Below, one piece after another: positions 36,062 through 48,794 of a stretch of DNA of 64,000 nt. The notes under the pieces are model-generated. The model worked only from the letters and a program-made list of their open reading frames with translations, was not told the origin of the DNA and did not search any database. The stretch is from Amia ocellicauda. Taxonomy: Eukaryota; Chordata; Actinopteri; Amiiformes; Amiidae. The DNA lies in NCBI RefSeq assembly GCF_036373705.1, contig NC_089851.1, positions 57,145,997 through 57,209,996 of the forward strand. The letters run 5' to 3'. Each line of letters begins with the position of its first letter. Position 1 is the first letter of the stretch. A program made the position numbers and the translations under genes.

Positions 36062-39000
36062 GACTCTCGATATCTAACTCTCTTGCTTCCTTTCGCTCCC
36101 CCAATGGTCAGTAGCATAGTAGCATAACAGCAGATCACGGACCACTGTCAATCAGATGCTTGCCTTGCCGTCCATCCATCCATCTATCTATCTATCTATC
36201 TATGACTCTCGATATCTATCTCTCTTGCTTGCTATCGCTCCCCCAATGGTCAGTAGCATTGTAGCATAACATCAGATCACGGACCACTGTCAATCCGATG
36301 CGTGCCTTGCCGTCCATCCATCCATCCATCTATCTATCTATCTATCTGTCTATGACTCTCGATATCTAACTCTCTTGCTTGCTATCGCTCCCCCAATGGT
36401 CAGTAGCATAGTAGCATAACAGCAGATCACAGACCACTGTCAATCAGATGCTTGCCTTGCCGTCCATCCATCCATCTATCTATCTATCTATCTATGACTC
36501 TCGATATCTAACTCTCTTGCTTGCTATCGCTCCCCCAATGGTCAGTAGCATAGTAGCATAACAGCAGATCACGGACCACTGTCAATCAGATGCTTGCCTT
36601 GCCGTCCATCCATCCATCCATCTATCTATCTATCTATCTATGACTCTCGATATCTAACTCTCTTGCTTGCTATCGCTCCCCCAATGGTCAGTAGCATAGT
36701 AGCATAACAGCAGATCACTGACCACTGTCAATCAGATGCTTGCCTTGCCGTCCATCCATCCATCTATATATCGATCTATCTATCTATCTATCTATGACTC
36801 TCGATATCTAACTCTCTTGCTTGCTATCGCTCCCCCAATGGTCAGTAGCATAGTAGCATAACAGCAGATCACGGACCACTGTCAATCAGATGCTTGCCTT
36901 GCCATCCATCCATCCATCCATCTATCTATCTATCTGTCTATGACTCTCGATATCTAACTCTCTTGCTTGCTATCGCTCCCCCAATGGTCAGTAGCATAGT
37001 AGCATAACACCAGATCACGGACCACTGTCAATCAGATGCTTGCCTTGCCGTCCATCCATCCATCCATCTATCTATCTATCTATCTATGACTCTCGATATC
37101 TAACTCACTTGCTTGCTATCGCTCCCCCAATGGTCAGTAGCATTGTAGCATAACAGCAGTTTACAGACCACTGTCAATCAGATGCTTGCCTTGCCGTCCA
37201 TCCATCCATCCATCTATCTATCTAACTATCTATGACTCTCGATATCTAACTCTCTTGCTTGCTATCGCTCCCCCAATGGTCAGTAGCATAGTAGCATAAC
37301 AGCAGATCACGGACCACTGTCAATCAGATGCTTGCCTTGCCGTCCATCCATCCATCCATCTATCTATCTATCTATCTATCTATGACTCTCGATATCTAAC
37401 TCTCTTGCTTGCTATCGCTACCCCAATGGTCAGTAGCATAGTAGCATAACAGCAGATCACGGACCACTGTCAATCAGATGCTTGCCTTGCCGTCCATCCA
37501 TCCATCCATCTATCTATCTATCTATCTATCTATGACTCTCGATATCTAACTCTCTTGCTTGCTATCGCTCCCCCAATGGTCAGTAGCATAGTAGCATAAC
37601 AGCAGATCACGGACCACTGTCAATCAGATGCTTGCCTTGCCGTCCATCCATCCATCTATATATCTATCTATCTCTCTATCTATCTATGACTCTCGATATC
37701 TAACTCTCTTGCTTGCTATCGCTCCCCCAATGGTCAGTAGCATAGTAGCATAACAGCAGATCACGGACCACTGTCAATCAGATGCTTGCCTTGCCATCCA
37801 TCCATCCATCCATCTATCTATCTATCTGTCTATGTCTCTCGATATCTAACTCTCTTGCTTGCTATCGCTCCCCCAATGGTCAGTAGCATAGTAGCATAAC
37901 ACCAGATCATGGACCACTGTCAATCAGATGCTTGCCTTGCCGTCCATCCATCCATCTATCTATCTATCTATCAATGACTCTCGATATCTAACTCTCTTAC
38001 TTGCTATCGCTCCCCCAATGGTCAGTAGCATAGTAGCATAACAGCAGATCACGGACCACTGTCAATCAGATGCTTGCCTTGCCGTCCATCCATCCATCCA
38101 TCTATCTATCTATGACTCTTGTTATCTAACTCTCTTGCTTGCTATCGCTCCCCCAATGGTCAGTAGCATAGTAGCATAACAGCAGATCATGGACCACTGT
38201 CAATCAGATGCTTGCCTTGCCGTCCATCCATCCATCTATCTATCTATCTATCAATGACTCTTGATATCTAACTCTCTTGCTTGCTATCGCTCCCCCAATG
38301 GTCAGTAGCATAGTAGCATAACAGCAGATCACGGACCACTGTCAATCAGATGCTTGCCTTGCCGTCCATCCATCCATCCATCTATCTATCTATCTATCAA
38401 TGACTCTCGATATCTAACTCTCTTACTTGCTATCGCTCCCCCAATGGTCAGTAGCATAGTAGCATAACAGCAGATCACGGACCACTGTCAATCAGATGCT
38501 TGCCTTGCCGTCCATCCATCCATCTATCTATCTATCTATCAATGACTCTTGATATCTAACTCTCTTGCTTGCTATCGCTCCCCCAATGGTCAGTAGCATA
38601 GTAGCATAACAGCAGATCACGGACCACTGTCAATCAGATGCTTGCCTTTCCGTCCATCCATCCATCCATCTATCTATCTATCTATCAATGACTCTCGATA
38701 TCTAACTCTCTTGCTTGCTATCGCTCCCCCAATGGTCAGTAGCATAGTAGCATAACAGCAGATCACGGACCACTGTCAATCAAATGCTTGCCTTGCCGTC
38801 CATCCATCCATCCATCTATCTATCTATCTATCAATGACTCTTGATATCTAACTCTCTTGCTTGCTATCGCTCCACCAATGGTCAGTAGCATTGTAGCATA
38901 ACAGCAGATCACGGACCACTGTCAATCAGATGCTTGCCTTGCCGTCCATCCATCCATCTATCTATCTATCTATGACTCTTGATATCTAACTCTCTTACTT

Positions 39001-39164
39001 GCTTTCGCTCACCCAATGGTCAGTAGCATAGTAGCATAACAGCAGATCACGGACCACTGTCAATCAGATGCTTGCCTTGTCGTCCATCCATCCATCTATC
39101 TATCTATCTATCTATGACTCTCGATATCTAACTCTCTTGCTTGCTATCGCTCCCCCAATGGTCA
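34939..39164. repeat. satellite array A9
   Basis: About 29 monomers. Paralogue of A2: both share a CATCGAACTATC variant (near 3970 and 35293), GATGCGTGCC variants, and the TATATATC marker (36765 and 37657, period 892). It has one copy of the 1,002-bp block that A2 carries twice. No gene is seen. Confidence 0.94.
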
Positions 39165-39264
39165 CGTATGTTGCATTCAACGACAAAGAAAATCGTGTGC
39201 TGGAAATGATTTTTGGCAACTGTGAAGGAACTGCACGACTGCAGCAACCACAACACCTCTGTCT

Positions 39265-39338
39265 GTCTCTGTGGCGCAATCGGTCAGCGCGTTTGGCTGT
39301 TAACCAAAAGGATGGTGGTTCGAATCCACCCAGGGATG
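39265..39338 (+). tRNA. tRNA-Asn (GTT)
   Basis: C72 to T (39337; G1-U72), as in 9243-9316. T4 at 39345-39348. Confidence 0.96.
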
Positions 39339-39502
39339 GCCCACTTTTCCCCCCGCCCCTTGTTATTGTTTCTACTTCTGGCGGACAGCTTGCCAGACTG
39401 TGGCTACAGTAACCTTAAGCTGCTTGCTGTGGACGGCCATCTTGCAAAAATGTATTGAGCGTTTAGAAACTTCCTTTCCATTGCCTAGGCCAACATAAAC
39501 CA

Positions 39503-39576
39503 AGGCACTGCTGGGAGTTGAACCCAGAGTTTCCTGTTTACAAGACAGGTGCTTTGACCAACTAAGCCACGGTGCC
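39503..39576 (-). tRNA. tRNA-Thr (TGT) variant
   Basis: Identical to 9481-9554 (A26, T48, A57). The base pattern just upstream differs by one change (CCAGCACTC instead of CCAGGACTC). Confidence 0.93.
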
Positions 39577-39618
39577 AGCACTCTCCTATTCCCCAGTGCC
39601 TACACTCAGGCGTAAGGC

Positions 39619-39649
<31 letters not shown>

Positions 39650-39709
39650 CAAAACAAAACAAAACAAAACAAAACAAAACAAAACAAAACAAAACAAAAC
39701 AAAACAAAA
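39619..39709. repeat. (AAAAC)n tract
   Basis: 91 bp, uninterrupted. Confidence 0.97.
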
Positions 39710-39992
39710 TCTGGATGCAGACTGCAACAAAGGAAGCACACAGAGGTGAAAACGTAAGGTTGACGGGAGCAACAAGCTCCCTGTTGCGACTGTCCAGGGG
39801 CAATGGGAATTGGACGTTGGCCGTAGCGCGTGTCCTTTGGGTTCTGGTTCTTCTTTACAAACCGGCGTCTGTCCAGTTGGCTTTCCGGTTCATTACGTCC
39901 TCTGATGGCTTTACGATAAGCCTATCTTGCTAAAACTGATGGTCGACAAAGCGGAAGCACAAGCTTCGCAAGGAGCACAGAAAGCCCGCCTA

Positions 39993-40066
39993 AGGCACCG
40001 CTGGGATTTGAACCCAGGACTTCCTGTTTACTAGACAGGCGCTTTAACCAACTAAGCCACGGTGCC
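39993..40066 (-). tRNA. tRNA-Thr (AGT)
   Basis: Identical to 9991-10064 (A4, A45). Confidence 0.96.
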
Positions 40067-40087
40067 AAATCTGCCGCTGCTGCTGCT

Positions 40088-43000
40088 GATAGTAGAATAA
40101 CAGCAGATCACGGACCGCTGTCAATCAGGTTCTTGCCTTGCCGTCCATCCATCCATCCATCTATCTATGACTCTCAATATCTAACTCTCTTGCTTGCTAT
40201 CGCTCCCCCAATGGTCAGTAGCATAGTAGCATAACAGCAGATCACGGACCACTGTCAATCAGGTGCTTGCCTTGCCGTCCATCCATCCATCTGTCTATCT
40301 ATCTATCTATGACTCTTGACATCTAACTCTCTTGCTTGCTATCGCTCCCCCAATGGTCAGAAGCAAAGTAGCATAACAGCAGATCACGGACCACTGTCAA
40401 TCAGATGCTTGCCTTGCCGTCCATCCATCCATCCATCCATCTATCTATCTATGACTCTTGATATCTAACTCTCTTGCTTGCTATCGCTCCCCCAATGGTC
40501 AGTAGCATAGTATCATAACAGCAGATCACGGACCACTGTCAATCAGATGCTTGCCTTGCCGTCCATCCATCCATCTATCTATCTATCTATCTATGACTCT
40601 TGATATCTAACTCTCTTGCTTGCTATCGCTCCCCCAATGGTCAGTAGCATTGTAGCATAACAGCAGATCACGGACCACTGTCAATCAGATGCTTGCCTTG
40701 CCGTCCATCCATCCATCTATCTATCTATCTATCTATGACTCTTGATATCTAACTCTCTTGCTTGCTATCGCTCCCCCAATGGTCAGTAGCATTGTAGTAT
40801 AACAGCAGATCACGGACCGCTGTCAATCAGGTTCTTGCCTTGCCGTCCATCCATCCATCCATCTATCTATGACTCTCAATATCTAACTCTCTTGCTTGCT
40901 ATCGCTCCCCCAATGGTCAGTAGCATAGTAGCATAACAGCAGATCACGGACCACTGTCAATCAGATGCTTGCCTTGCCGTCCATCCATCCATCCATCTAT
41001 CTATCTATCTATGACTCTTGACATCTAACTCTCTTGCTTGCTATCGCTCCCCCAATGGTCAGTAGCAAAGTAGCATAACAGCAGATCACGGACCACTGTC
41101 AATCAGATGCTTGCCTTGCCGTACATCCATCCACCCATCCATCTACCTATCTATGACTCTTGATATCTAACTCTCTTGCTTGCTATCGCTCCCCCAATGG
41201 TCAGTAGCATAGTAGCATAACAGCAGATCACGGACCACTGTCAATCAGATGCTTGCCTTGCCGTCCATCCATCCATCCATCTATCTATCTATCTATGACT
41301 CTTGATATCTAACTCTCTTGCTAGATATCGCTCCCCCAATGGTCAGTAGCATAGTAGCATAACAGCAGATCACGGACCACTGTCAATCAGATGCTTGCCT
41401 TGCCGTCCATCCATCCATCTAGCTATCTATCTATCTATCTATCTATCTATGACTCTTGATATCTAACTCTCTTGCTTGCTATCGCTCCCCCAATGGTCAG
41501 TAGCATTGCAGCATAACAGCAGATCACGGACCAATGTCAATCAGATGCTTGCCTTGCCGTCCATCCATCCATCTATCTATCTATCTATCTATGACTCTCG
41601 ATATCTAACTCTCTTGCTTGCTATCGCTCCCCCAATGGTCAGTAGCATAGTAGCATAACAGCAGATCACGGACCACTGTCAATCAGATGCTTGCCTTGCC
41701 GTCCATCCATCCATCCATCTATCTATCAATCTATCAATGACTCTCGATATCTAACTCTCTTACTTGCTATCGCTCCCCCAATGGTCAGTAGCATAGTAGC
41801 ATAACAGCAGATCACGGACCACTGTCAATCAGGTGCTTGCCTTGCCGTCCATCCATCCATCTGTCTATCTATCTATCTATGACTCTTGACATCTAACTCT
41901 CTTGCTTGCTATCGCTCCCCCAATGGTCAGAAGCAAAGTAGCATAACAGCAGATCACGGACCACTGTCAATCAGATGCTTGCCTTGCCGTCCATCCATCC
42001 ATCCATCCATCTATCTATCTATGACTCTTGATATCTAACTCTCTTGCTTGCTATCGCTCCCCCAATGGTCAGTAGCATAGTATCATAACAGCAGATCACG
42101 GACCACTGTCAATCAGATGCTTGCCTTGCCGTCCATCCATCCATCTATCTATCTATCTATCTATGACTCTTGATATCTAACTCTCTTGCTTGCTATCGCT
42201 CCCCCAATGGTCAGTAGCATTGTAGCATAACAGCAGATCACGGACCACTGTCAATCAGATGCTTGCCTTGCCGTCCATCCATCCATCTATCTATCTATCT
42301 ATCTATGACTCTTGATATCTAACTCTCTTGCTTGCTATCGCTCCCCCAATGGTCAGTAGCATTGTAGTATAACAGCAGATCACGGACCGCTGTCAATCAG
42401 GTTCTTGCCTTGCCGTCCATCCATCCATCCATCTATCTATGACTCTCAATATCTAACTCTCTTGCTTGCTATCGCTCCCCCAATGGTCAGTAGCATAGTA
42501 GCATAACAGCAGATCACGGACCACTGTCAATCAGATGCTTGCCTTGCCGTCCATCCATCCATCCATCTATCTATCTATCTATGACTCTTGACATCTAACT
42601 CTCTTGCTTGCTATCGCTCCCCCAATGGTCAGTAGCAAAGTAGCATAACAGCAGATCACGGACCACTGTCAATCAGATGCTTGCCTTGCCGTACATCCAT
42701 CCACCCATCCATCTACCTATCTATGACTCTTGATATCTAACTCTCTTGCTTGCTATCGCTCCCCCAATGGTCAGTAGCATAGTAGCATAACAGCAGATCA
42801 CGGACCACTGTCAATCAGATGCTTGCCTTGCCGTCCATCCATCCATCCATCTATCTATCTATCTATGACTCTTGATATCTAACTCTCTTGCTAGATATCG
42901 CTCCCCCAATGGTCAGTAGCATAGTAGCATAACAGCAGATCACGGACCACTGTCAATCAGATGCTTGCCTTGCCGTCCATCCATCCATCTAGCTATCTAT

Positions 43001-45779
43001 CTATCTATCTATCTATCTATGACTCTTGATATCTAACTCTCTTGCTTGCTATCGCTCCCCCAATGGTCAGTAGCATTGCAGCATAACAGCAGATCACGGA
43101 CCAATGTCAATCAGATGCTTGCCTTGCCGTCCATCCATCCATCTATCTATCTATCTATCTATGACTCTCGATATCTAACTCTCTTGCTTGCTATCGCTCC
43201 CCCAATGGTCAGTAGCATAGTAGCATAACAGCAGATCACGGACCACTGTCAATCAGATGCTTGCCTTGCCGTCCATCCATCCATCCATCTATCTATCAAT
43301 CTATCAATGACTCTCGATATCTAACTCTCTTACTTGCTATCGCTCCCCCAATGGTCAGTAGCATAGTAGCATAACAGCAGATCACGGACCACTGTCAATC
43401 AGATGCTTGCCTTGCCGTCCATCTATCCATCCATCTATCTATCTATCTATCAATGACTCTCGATATCTAACTATCTTACTTGCTATCGCTCCCCCAATGG
43501 TCAGTAGCATAGTAGCATAACAGCAGATCACGGACCACTGTCAATCAGATGCTTGCCTTGCCGTCCATCCATCCATCTATCTATCTATCTATCTATGACT
43601 CTTGATATCTAACTCTCTTGCTTGCTATCGCTCCCCCAATGGTCAGTAGCATAGTAGCATAACAGCAGATCACGGACCACTGTCACTCAGATGCTTGCTT
43701 TGCCGTCCATCCATCCATCCATCTATCTATCTATCTATCAATGACTCTCGATATCTAACTCTCTTGCTTGCTATCGCTCCCCCAATGGTCAGTAGCATAG
43801 TAGCATAACAGCAGATCACGGACCACTGTCAATCAGATGCTTGCCTTGCCGTCCATCCATCCATCTATCTATCTATCTATCTATGACTCTTGATATCTAA
43901 CTCTCTTGCTTGCTATCGCTCCCCCAATGGTCAGTAGCATTGTAGCATAACAGCAGATCACGGACCAATGTCAATCAGATGCTTGCCTTGCCGTCCATCC
44001 ATCCATCCATCTATCTATCTATCTATCTATGACTCTCGATATCTAACTCTCTTGCTTGCTATCGCTCCCCCAATGGTCAGTAGCATAGTAGCATAACAGC
44101 AGATCACGGACCACTGTCAATCAGATGCTTGCCTTGCCGTCCATCCATCCATCCATCTATCTATCAATCTATCAATGACTCTCGATATCTAACTCTCTTA
44201 CTTGCTATCGCTCCCCCAATGGTCAGTAGCATAGTAGCATAACAGCAGATCACGGACCACTGTCAATCAGATGCTTGCCTTGCCGTCCATCCATCCATCC
44301 ATCTATCTATCTATCTATCAATGACTCTCGATATCTAACTCTCTTACTTGCTATCGCTCCCCCAATGGTCAGTAGCATAGTAGCATAACAGCAGATCACG
44401 GACCACTGTCAATCAGATGCTTGCCTTGCCGTCCATCCATCCATCTATCTATCTATCTATCTATGACTCTTGATATCTAACTCTCTTGCTTGCTATCGCT
44501 CCCCCAATGGTCAGTAGCATAGTAGCATAACAGCAGATCACGGACCACTGTCACTCAGATGCTTGCCTTGCCGTCCATCCATCCATCCATCTATCTATCT
44601 ATCTATCAATGACTCTCGATATCTAACTCTCTTGCTTGCTATCGCTCCCCCAATGGTCAGTAGCATAGTAGCATAACAGCAGATCACGGACCACTGTCAA
44701 TCAGATGCTTGCTTTGCCGTCCATCCATCCATCTATCTATCTATCTATCTATGACTCTTGATATCTAACTCTCTTGCTTGCTATCGCCCCCCCAATGGTC
44801 AGTAGCATAGTATCATAACAGCAGATCACGGACCACTGTCAATCAGATGCTTGCCTTGCCGTCCATCCATCCATCTATCTATCTATCTATGACTCTCGAT
44901 ATCTAACTCTCTTGCTTGCTATCGCTCCCCCAATGGTCAGTAGCATAGTAGCATAACAGCAGATCACGGACCACTGTCAATCAGATGCTTGCCTTGCCGT
45001 CCATCCATCCATCTATCTATCTATCAATCTATGACTCTCGATATCTAACTCTCTTGCTTGCTATCGCTCCCCCAATGGTCAGTAGCATTGTAGCATAACA
45101 GCAGATCACGGACCACTGTCAATCAGATGCTTGCCTTGCCGTCCATCCATCTATCTATCTATCTATCTATGACTCTTGATATCTAACTCTCTTGCTTGCT
45201 ATCGCTCCCCCAATGGTCAGTAGCATTGTAGCATAACAGCAGATCACGGACCACTGTCAATCAGATGCTTGCCTTGCCGTCCATCCATCCATCCATCTAT
45301 CTATCTATGACTCTTGTTATCTAACTCTCTTGCTTGCTATCGCTCCCCCAATGGTCAGTAGCATTGTAGCATAACAGCAGATCACGGACCACTGTCAATC
45401 AGATGCTTGCCTTGCCGTCCATCCATCCATCTATCTATCTATATATCAATGACTCTCGATATCTAACTCTCTTACTTGCTATCGCTCCCCCAATGGTCAG
45501 TAGCATAGTAGCATAACAGCAGATCACGGACCACTGTCAATCAGATGCTTGCCTTGCCGTCCATCCATCCATCCATCTATCTATCTATGACTCTTGTTAT
45601 CTAACTCTCTTGCTTGCTATCGCTCCCCCAATGGTCAGTAGCATAGTAGCATAACAGCAGATCACGGAACACCGTCAATCAGATGCTTGCCTTGCCGTCC
45701 ATCCATCCATCTATCTATCTATCTATCTATGACTCTCGATATCTAACTCTCTTGCTTGCTATCGCTCCCCCAATGGTCA
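40088..45779. repeat. satellite array A10
   Basis: About 40 monomers. It contains a clean tandem duplication with period 1,570 bp: 40261-41830 repeated at 41831-43400. The rest parallels A3. Array-start monomers without a cassette occur near 40815 and, as a result of the duplication, near 42385. No gene is seen. Confidence 0.95.
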
Positions 45780-45879
45780 CGTATGTTGCATTCAACGACA
45801 AAGAAAATCGTGTGCTGGAAATGATTTTTGGCAACTGTGAAGGAACTGCACGACTGCAGCAACCACAACACCTCTGTCT

Positions 45880-45953
45880 GTCTCTGTGGCGCAATCGGTC
45901 AGCGCGTTTGGCTGTTAACCAAAAGGATGGTGGTTCGAATCCACCCAGGGACG
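45880..45953 (+). tRNA. tRNA-Asn (GTT)
   Basis: Identical to the reference; T4 at 45960-45963. Confidence 0.98.
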
Positions 45954-46117
45954 GCCCACTTTTCCCCCCGCCCCTTGTTATTGTTTCTACTTCTGGCGGA
46001 CAGCTTGCCAGACTGTGGCTACAGTAACCTTAAGCTGCTTGCTGTGGATGGCCATCTTGCAAAAATGTATTGAGCGTTTAGAAACTTCCTTTCCATTGCC
46101 TAGGCCAACATAAACCA

Positions 46118-46191
46118 AGGCACTGCTGGGAGTCGAACCCAGGGTTTCCTGTTTAGAAGACAGGTGCTTTGACCAACTAAGCCACGGTGCC
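46118..46191 (-). tRNA. tRNA with Thr body and TCT (Arg) anticodon
   Basis: The sequence equals the subfamily II Thr-TGT gene (13962-14035) except for one base at 46156 (c to g on +). The anticodon loop becomes CTTCTAA, anticodon TCT, which pairs with AGA (Arg). The rest of the cloverleaf, the A box and the B box are unchanged, including the family's C6-A67 mismatch. By established identity rules, ThrRS reads anticodon bases 35-36 and ArgRS favours C35, so charging could be lost or shifted. If charged with Thr it would misread Arg codons. A single-copy sequencing error or a neutral pseudogene is the alternative. Confidence 0.9.
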
Positions 46192-46233
46192 AGGACTCTC
46201 CCATTCCCCAGTGCCTACACTCAGGCGTAAGGC

Positions 46234-46264
<31 letters not shown>

Positions 46265-46364
46265 CAAAACAAAACAAAACAAAACAAAACAAAACAAAAC
46301 AAAACAAAACAAAACAAAACAAAACAAAACAAAACAAAACAAAACAAAACACAACAAAACAAAA
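46234..46364. repeat. (AAAAC)n tract, longest
   Basis: 131 bp with one ACAAC interruption near 46351, shared with cassette 12. Confidence 0.97.
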
Positions 46365-46650
46365 TCTGGATGCAGACTGCAACAAAGGAAGCACACAGAG
46401 GTGAAAACGTAAGGTTGACGGGAGCAACAAGCTCCCTGTTGCGACTGTCCAGGGGCGGCAATGGGAATTGGACGTTGGCCGTAGCGCGTGTCCTTTGGGT
46501 TCTGGTTCTTCTTTACAAACCGGCGTCTGTCCAGTTGGCTTTCCGGTTCATTACGTCCTCTGATGGCTTTACGATAAGCCTATCTTGCTAAAACTGATGG
46601 TCGACAAAGCGGAAGCACAAGCTTCGCAAGGAGCACAGAAAGCCCGCCTA

Positions 46651-46724
46651 AGGCACCGCTGGGATTTGAACCCAGGACCTCCTGTTTACTAGACAGGCGC
46701 TTTAACCAACTAAGCCACGGCGCC
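46651..46724 (-). tRNA. tRNA-Thr (AGT)
   Basis: Identical to the reference at 370-443. Confidence 0.97.
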
Positions 46725-46745
46725 AAATCTGCCGCTGCTGCTGCT

Positions 46746-47853
46746 GATAGTAGAATAACAGCAGATCACGGACCGCTGTCAATCAGGTTCTTGCCTTGCC
46801 GTCCATCCATCCATCCATCTATCTATGACTCTCAATATCTAACTCTCTTGCTTGCTATCGCTCCCCCAATGGTCAGTAGCATAGTAGCATAACAGCAGAT
46901 CACGGACCACTGTCAATCAGGTGCTTGCCTTGCCATCCATCCATCCATCTGTCTATCTATCTATCTATGACTCTTGACATCTAACTCTCTTGCTTGCTAT
47001 CGCTCCCCCAATGGTCAGAAGCAAAGTAGCATAACAGCAGATCACGGACCACTGTCAATCAGATGCTTGCCTTGCCGTCCATCCATCCATCTATCTATCT
47101 ATCTATGACTCTCGATATCTAACTCTCTTGCTTGCTATCGCTCCCCCAATGGTCAGTAGCATAGTAGCATAACAGCAGATCACGGACCACTGTCAATCAG
47201 ATGCTTGCCTTGCCGTCCATCCATCTATCTATCTATCTATCTATGACTCTTGATATCTAACTCTCTTGCTTGCTATCGCTCCCCCAATGGTCAGTAGCAT
47301 TGTAGCATAACAGCAGATCACGGACCACTGTCAATCAGATGCTTGCCTTGCCGTCCATCCATCCATCCATCTATCTATCTATGACTCTTGTTATCTAACT
47401 CTCTTGCTTGCTATCGCTCCCCCAATGGTCAGTAGCATTGTAGCATAACAGCAGATCACGGACCACTGTCAATCAGATGCTTGCCTTGCCGTCCATCCAT
47501 CCATCTATCTATCTATATATCAATGACTCTCGATATCTAACTCTCTTACTTGCTATCGCTCCCCCAATGGTCAGTAGCATAGTAGCATAACAGCAGATCA
47601 CGGACCACTGTCAATCAGATGCTTGCCTTGCCGTCCATCCATCCATCCATCTATCTATCTATGACTCTTGTTATCTAACTCTCTTGCTTGCTATCGCTCC
47701 CCCAATGGTCAGTAGCATAGTAGCATAACAGCAGATCACGGAACACCGTCAATCAGATGCTTGCCTTGCCGTCCATCCATCCATCTATCTATCTATCTAT
47801 CTATGACTCTCGATATCTAACTCTCTTGCTTGCTATCGCTCCCCCAATGGTCA
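46746..47853. repeat. satellite array A11
   Basis: About 8 monomers. It carries a TCTATATATCAATG variant near 47513 that also occurs at the end of A10 near 45440, showing that the A10 end and A11 arose by one duplication. No gene is seen. Confidence 0.94.
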
Positions 47854-47953
47854 CGTATGTTGCATTCAACGACAAAGAAAATCGTGTGCTGGAAATGATT
47901 TTTGGCAACTGTGAAGGAACTGCACGACTGCAGCAACCACAACACCTCTGTCT

Positions 47954-48027
47954 GTCTCTGTGGCGCAATCGGTCAGCGCGTTTGGCTGTTAACCAAAAGG
48001 ATGGTGGTTCGAATCCACCCAGGGACG
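47954..48027 (+). tRNA. tRNA-Asn (GTT)
   Basis: Identical to the reference; T4 at 48034-48037. Confidence 0.98.
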
Positions 48028-48191
48028 GCCCACTTTTCCCCCCGCCCCTTGTTATTGTTTCTACTTCTGGCGGACAGCTTGCCAGACTGTGGCTACAGTA
48101 ACCTTAAGCTGCTTGCTGTGGATGGCCATCTTGCAAAAATGTATTGAGCGTTTAGAAACTTCCTTTCCATTGCCTAGGCCAACATAAACCA

Positions 48192-48265
48192 AGGCACTGC
48201 TGGGAGTCGAACCCAGGGTTTCCTGTTTACAAGACAGGTGCTTTGACCAACTAAGCCACGGTGCC
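48192..48265 (-). tRNA. tRNA-Thr (TGT), subfamily II
   Basis: Identical to 13962-14035. Its sister cassette 11 carries TCT, so the anticodon change arose after these two cassettes split. Confidence 0.95.
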
Positions 48266-48307
48266 AGGACTCTCCCATTCCCCAGTGCCTACACTCAGGC
48301 GTAAGGC

Positions 48308-48338
<31 letters not shown>

Positions 48339-48413
48339 CAAAACAAAACAAAACAAAACAAAACAAAACAAAACAAAACAAAACAAAACAAAACAAAACA
48401 CAACAAAACAAAA
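48308..48413. repeat. (AAAAC)n tract
   Basis: 106 bp with one ACAAC interruption near its right end. Confidence 0.97.
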
Positions 48414-48699
48414 TCTGGATGCAGACTGCAACAAAGGAAGCACACAGAGGTGAAAACGTAAGGTTGACGGGAGCAACAAGCTCCCTGTTGCGACTGTCCA
48501 GGGGCGGCAATGGGAATTGGACGTTGGCCGTAGCGCGTGTCCTTTGGGTTCTGGTTCTTCTTTACAAACCGGCGTCTGTCCAGTTGGCTTTCCGGTTCAT
48601 TACGTCCTCTGATGGCTTTACGATAAGCCTATCTTGCTAAAACTGATGGTCGACAAAGCGGAAGCACAAGCTTCGCAAGGAGCACAGAAAGCCCGCCTA

Positions 48700-48773
48700 A
48701 GGCACCGCTGGGATTTGAACCCAGGACCTCCTGTTTACTAGACAGGCGCTTTAACCAACTAAGCCACGGCGCC
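48700..48773 (-). tRNA. tRNA-Thr (AGT)
   Basis: Identical to the reference at 370-443. Confidence 0.97.
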
Positions 48774-48794
48774 AAATCTGCCGCTGCTGCTGCT

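Larger units (their letters stand above)
39165..40087. repeat. tRNA cassette 10 (923 bp)
   Basis: Paralogue of cassette 3: the same 3-bp spacer loss (832-bp body) and the same tRNA variants. The tract is 91 bp instead of 111 bp. Confidence 0.93.
45780..46745. repeat. tRNA cassette 11 (966 bp, subfamily II)
   Basis: 835-bp body plus the longest tract (131 bp). Contains the anticodon-switched Thr-type gene. Confidence 0.93.
47854..48794. repeat. tRNA cassette 12 (941 bp, subfamily II)
   Basis: 835-bp body plus 106-bp tract; sister of cassette 11 by the ACAAC interruption. Confidence 0.93.
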
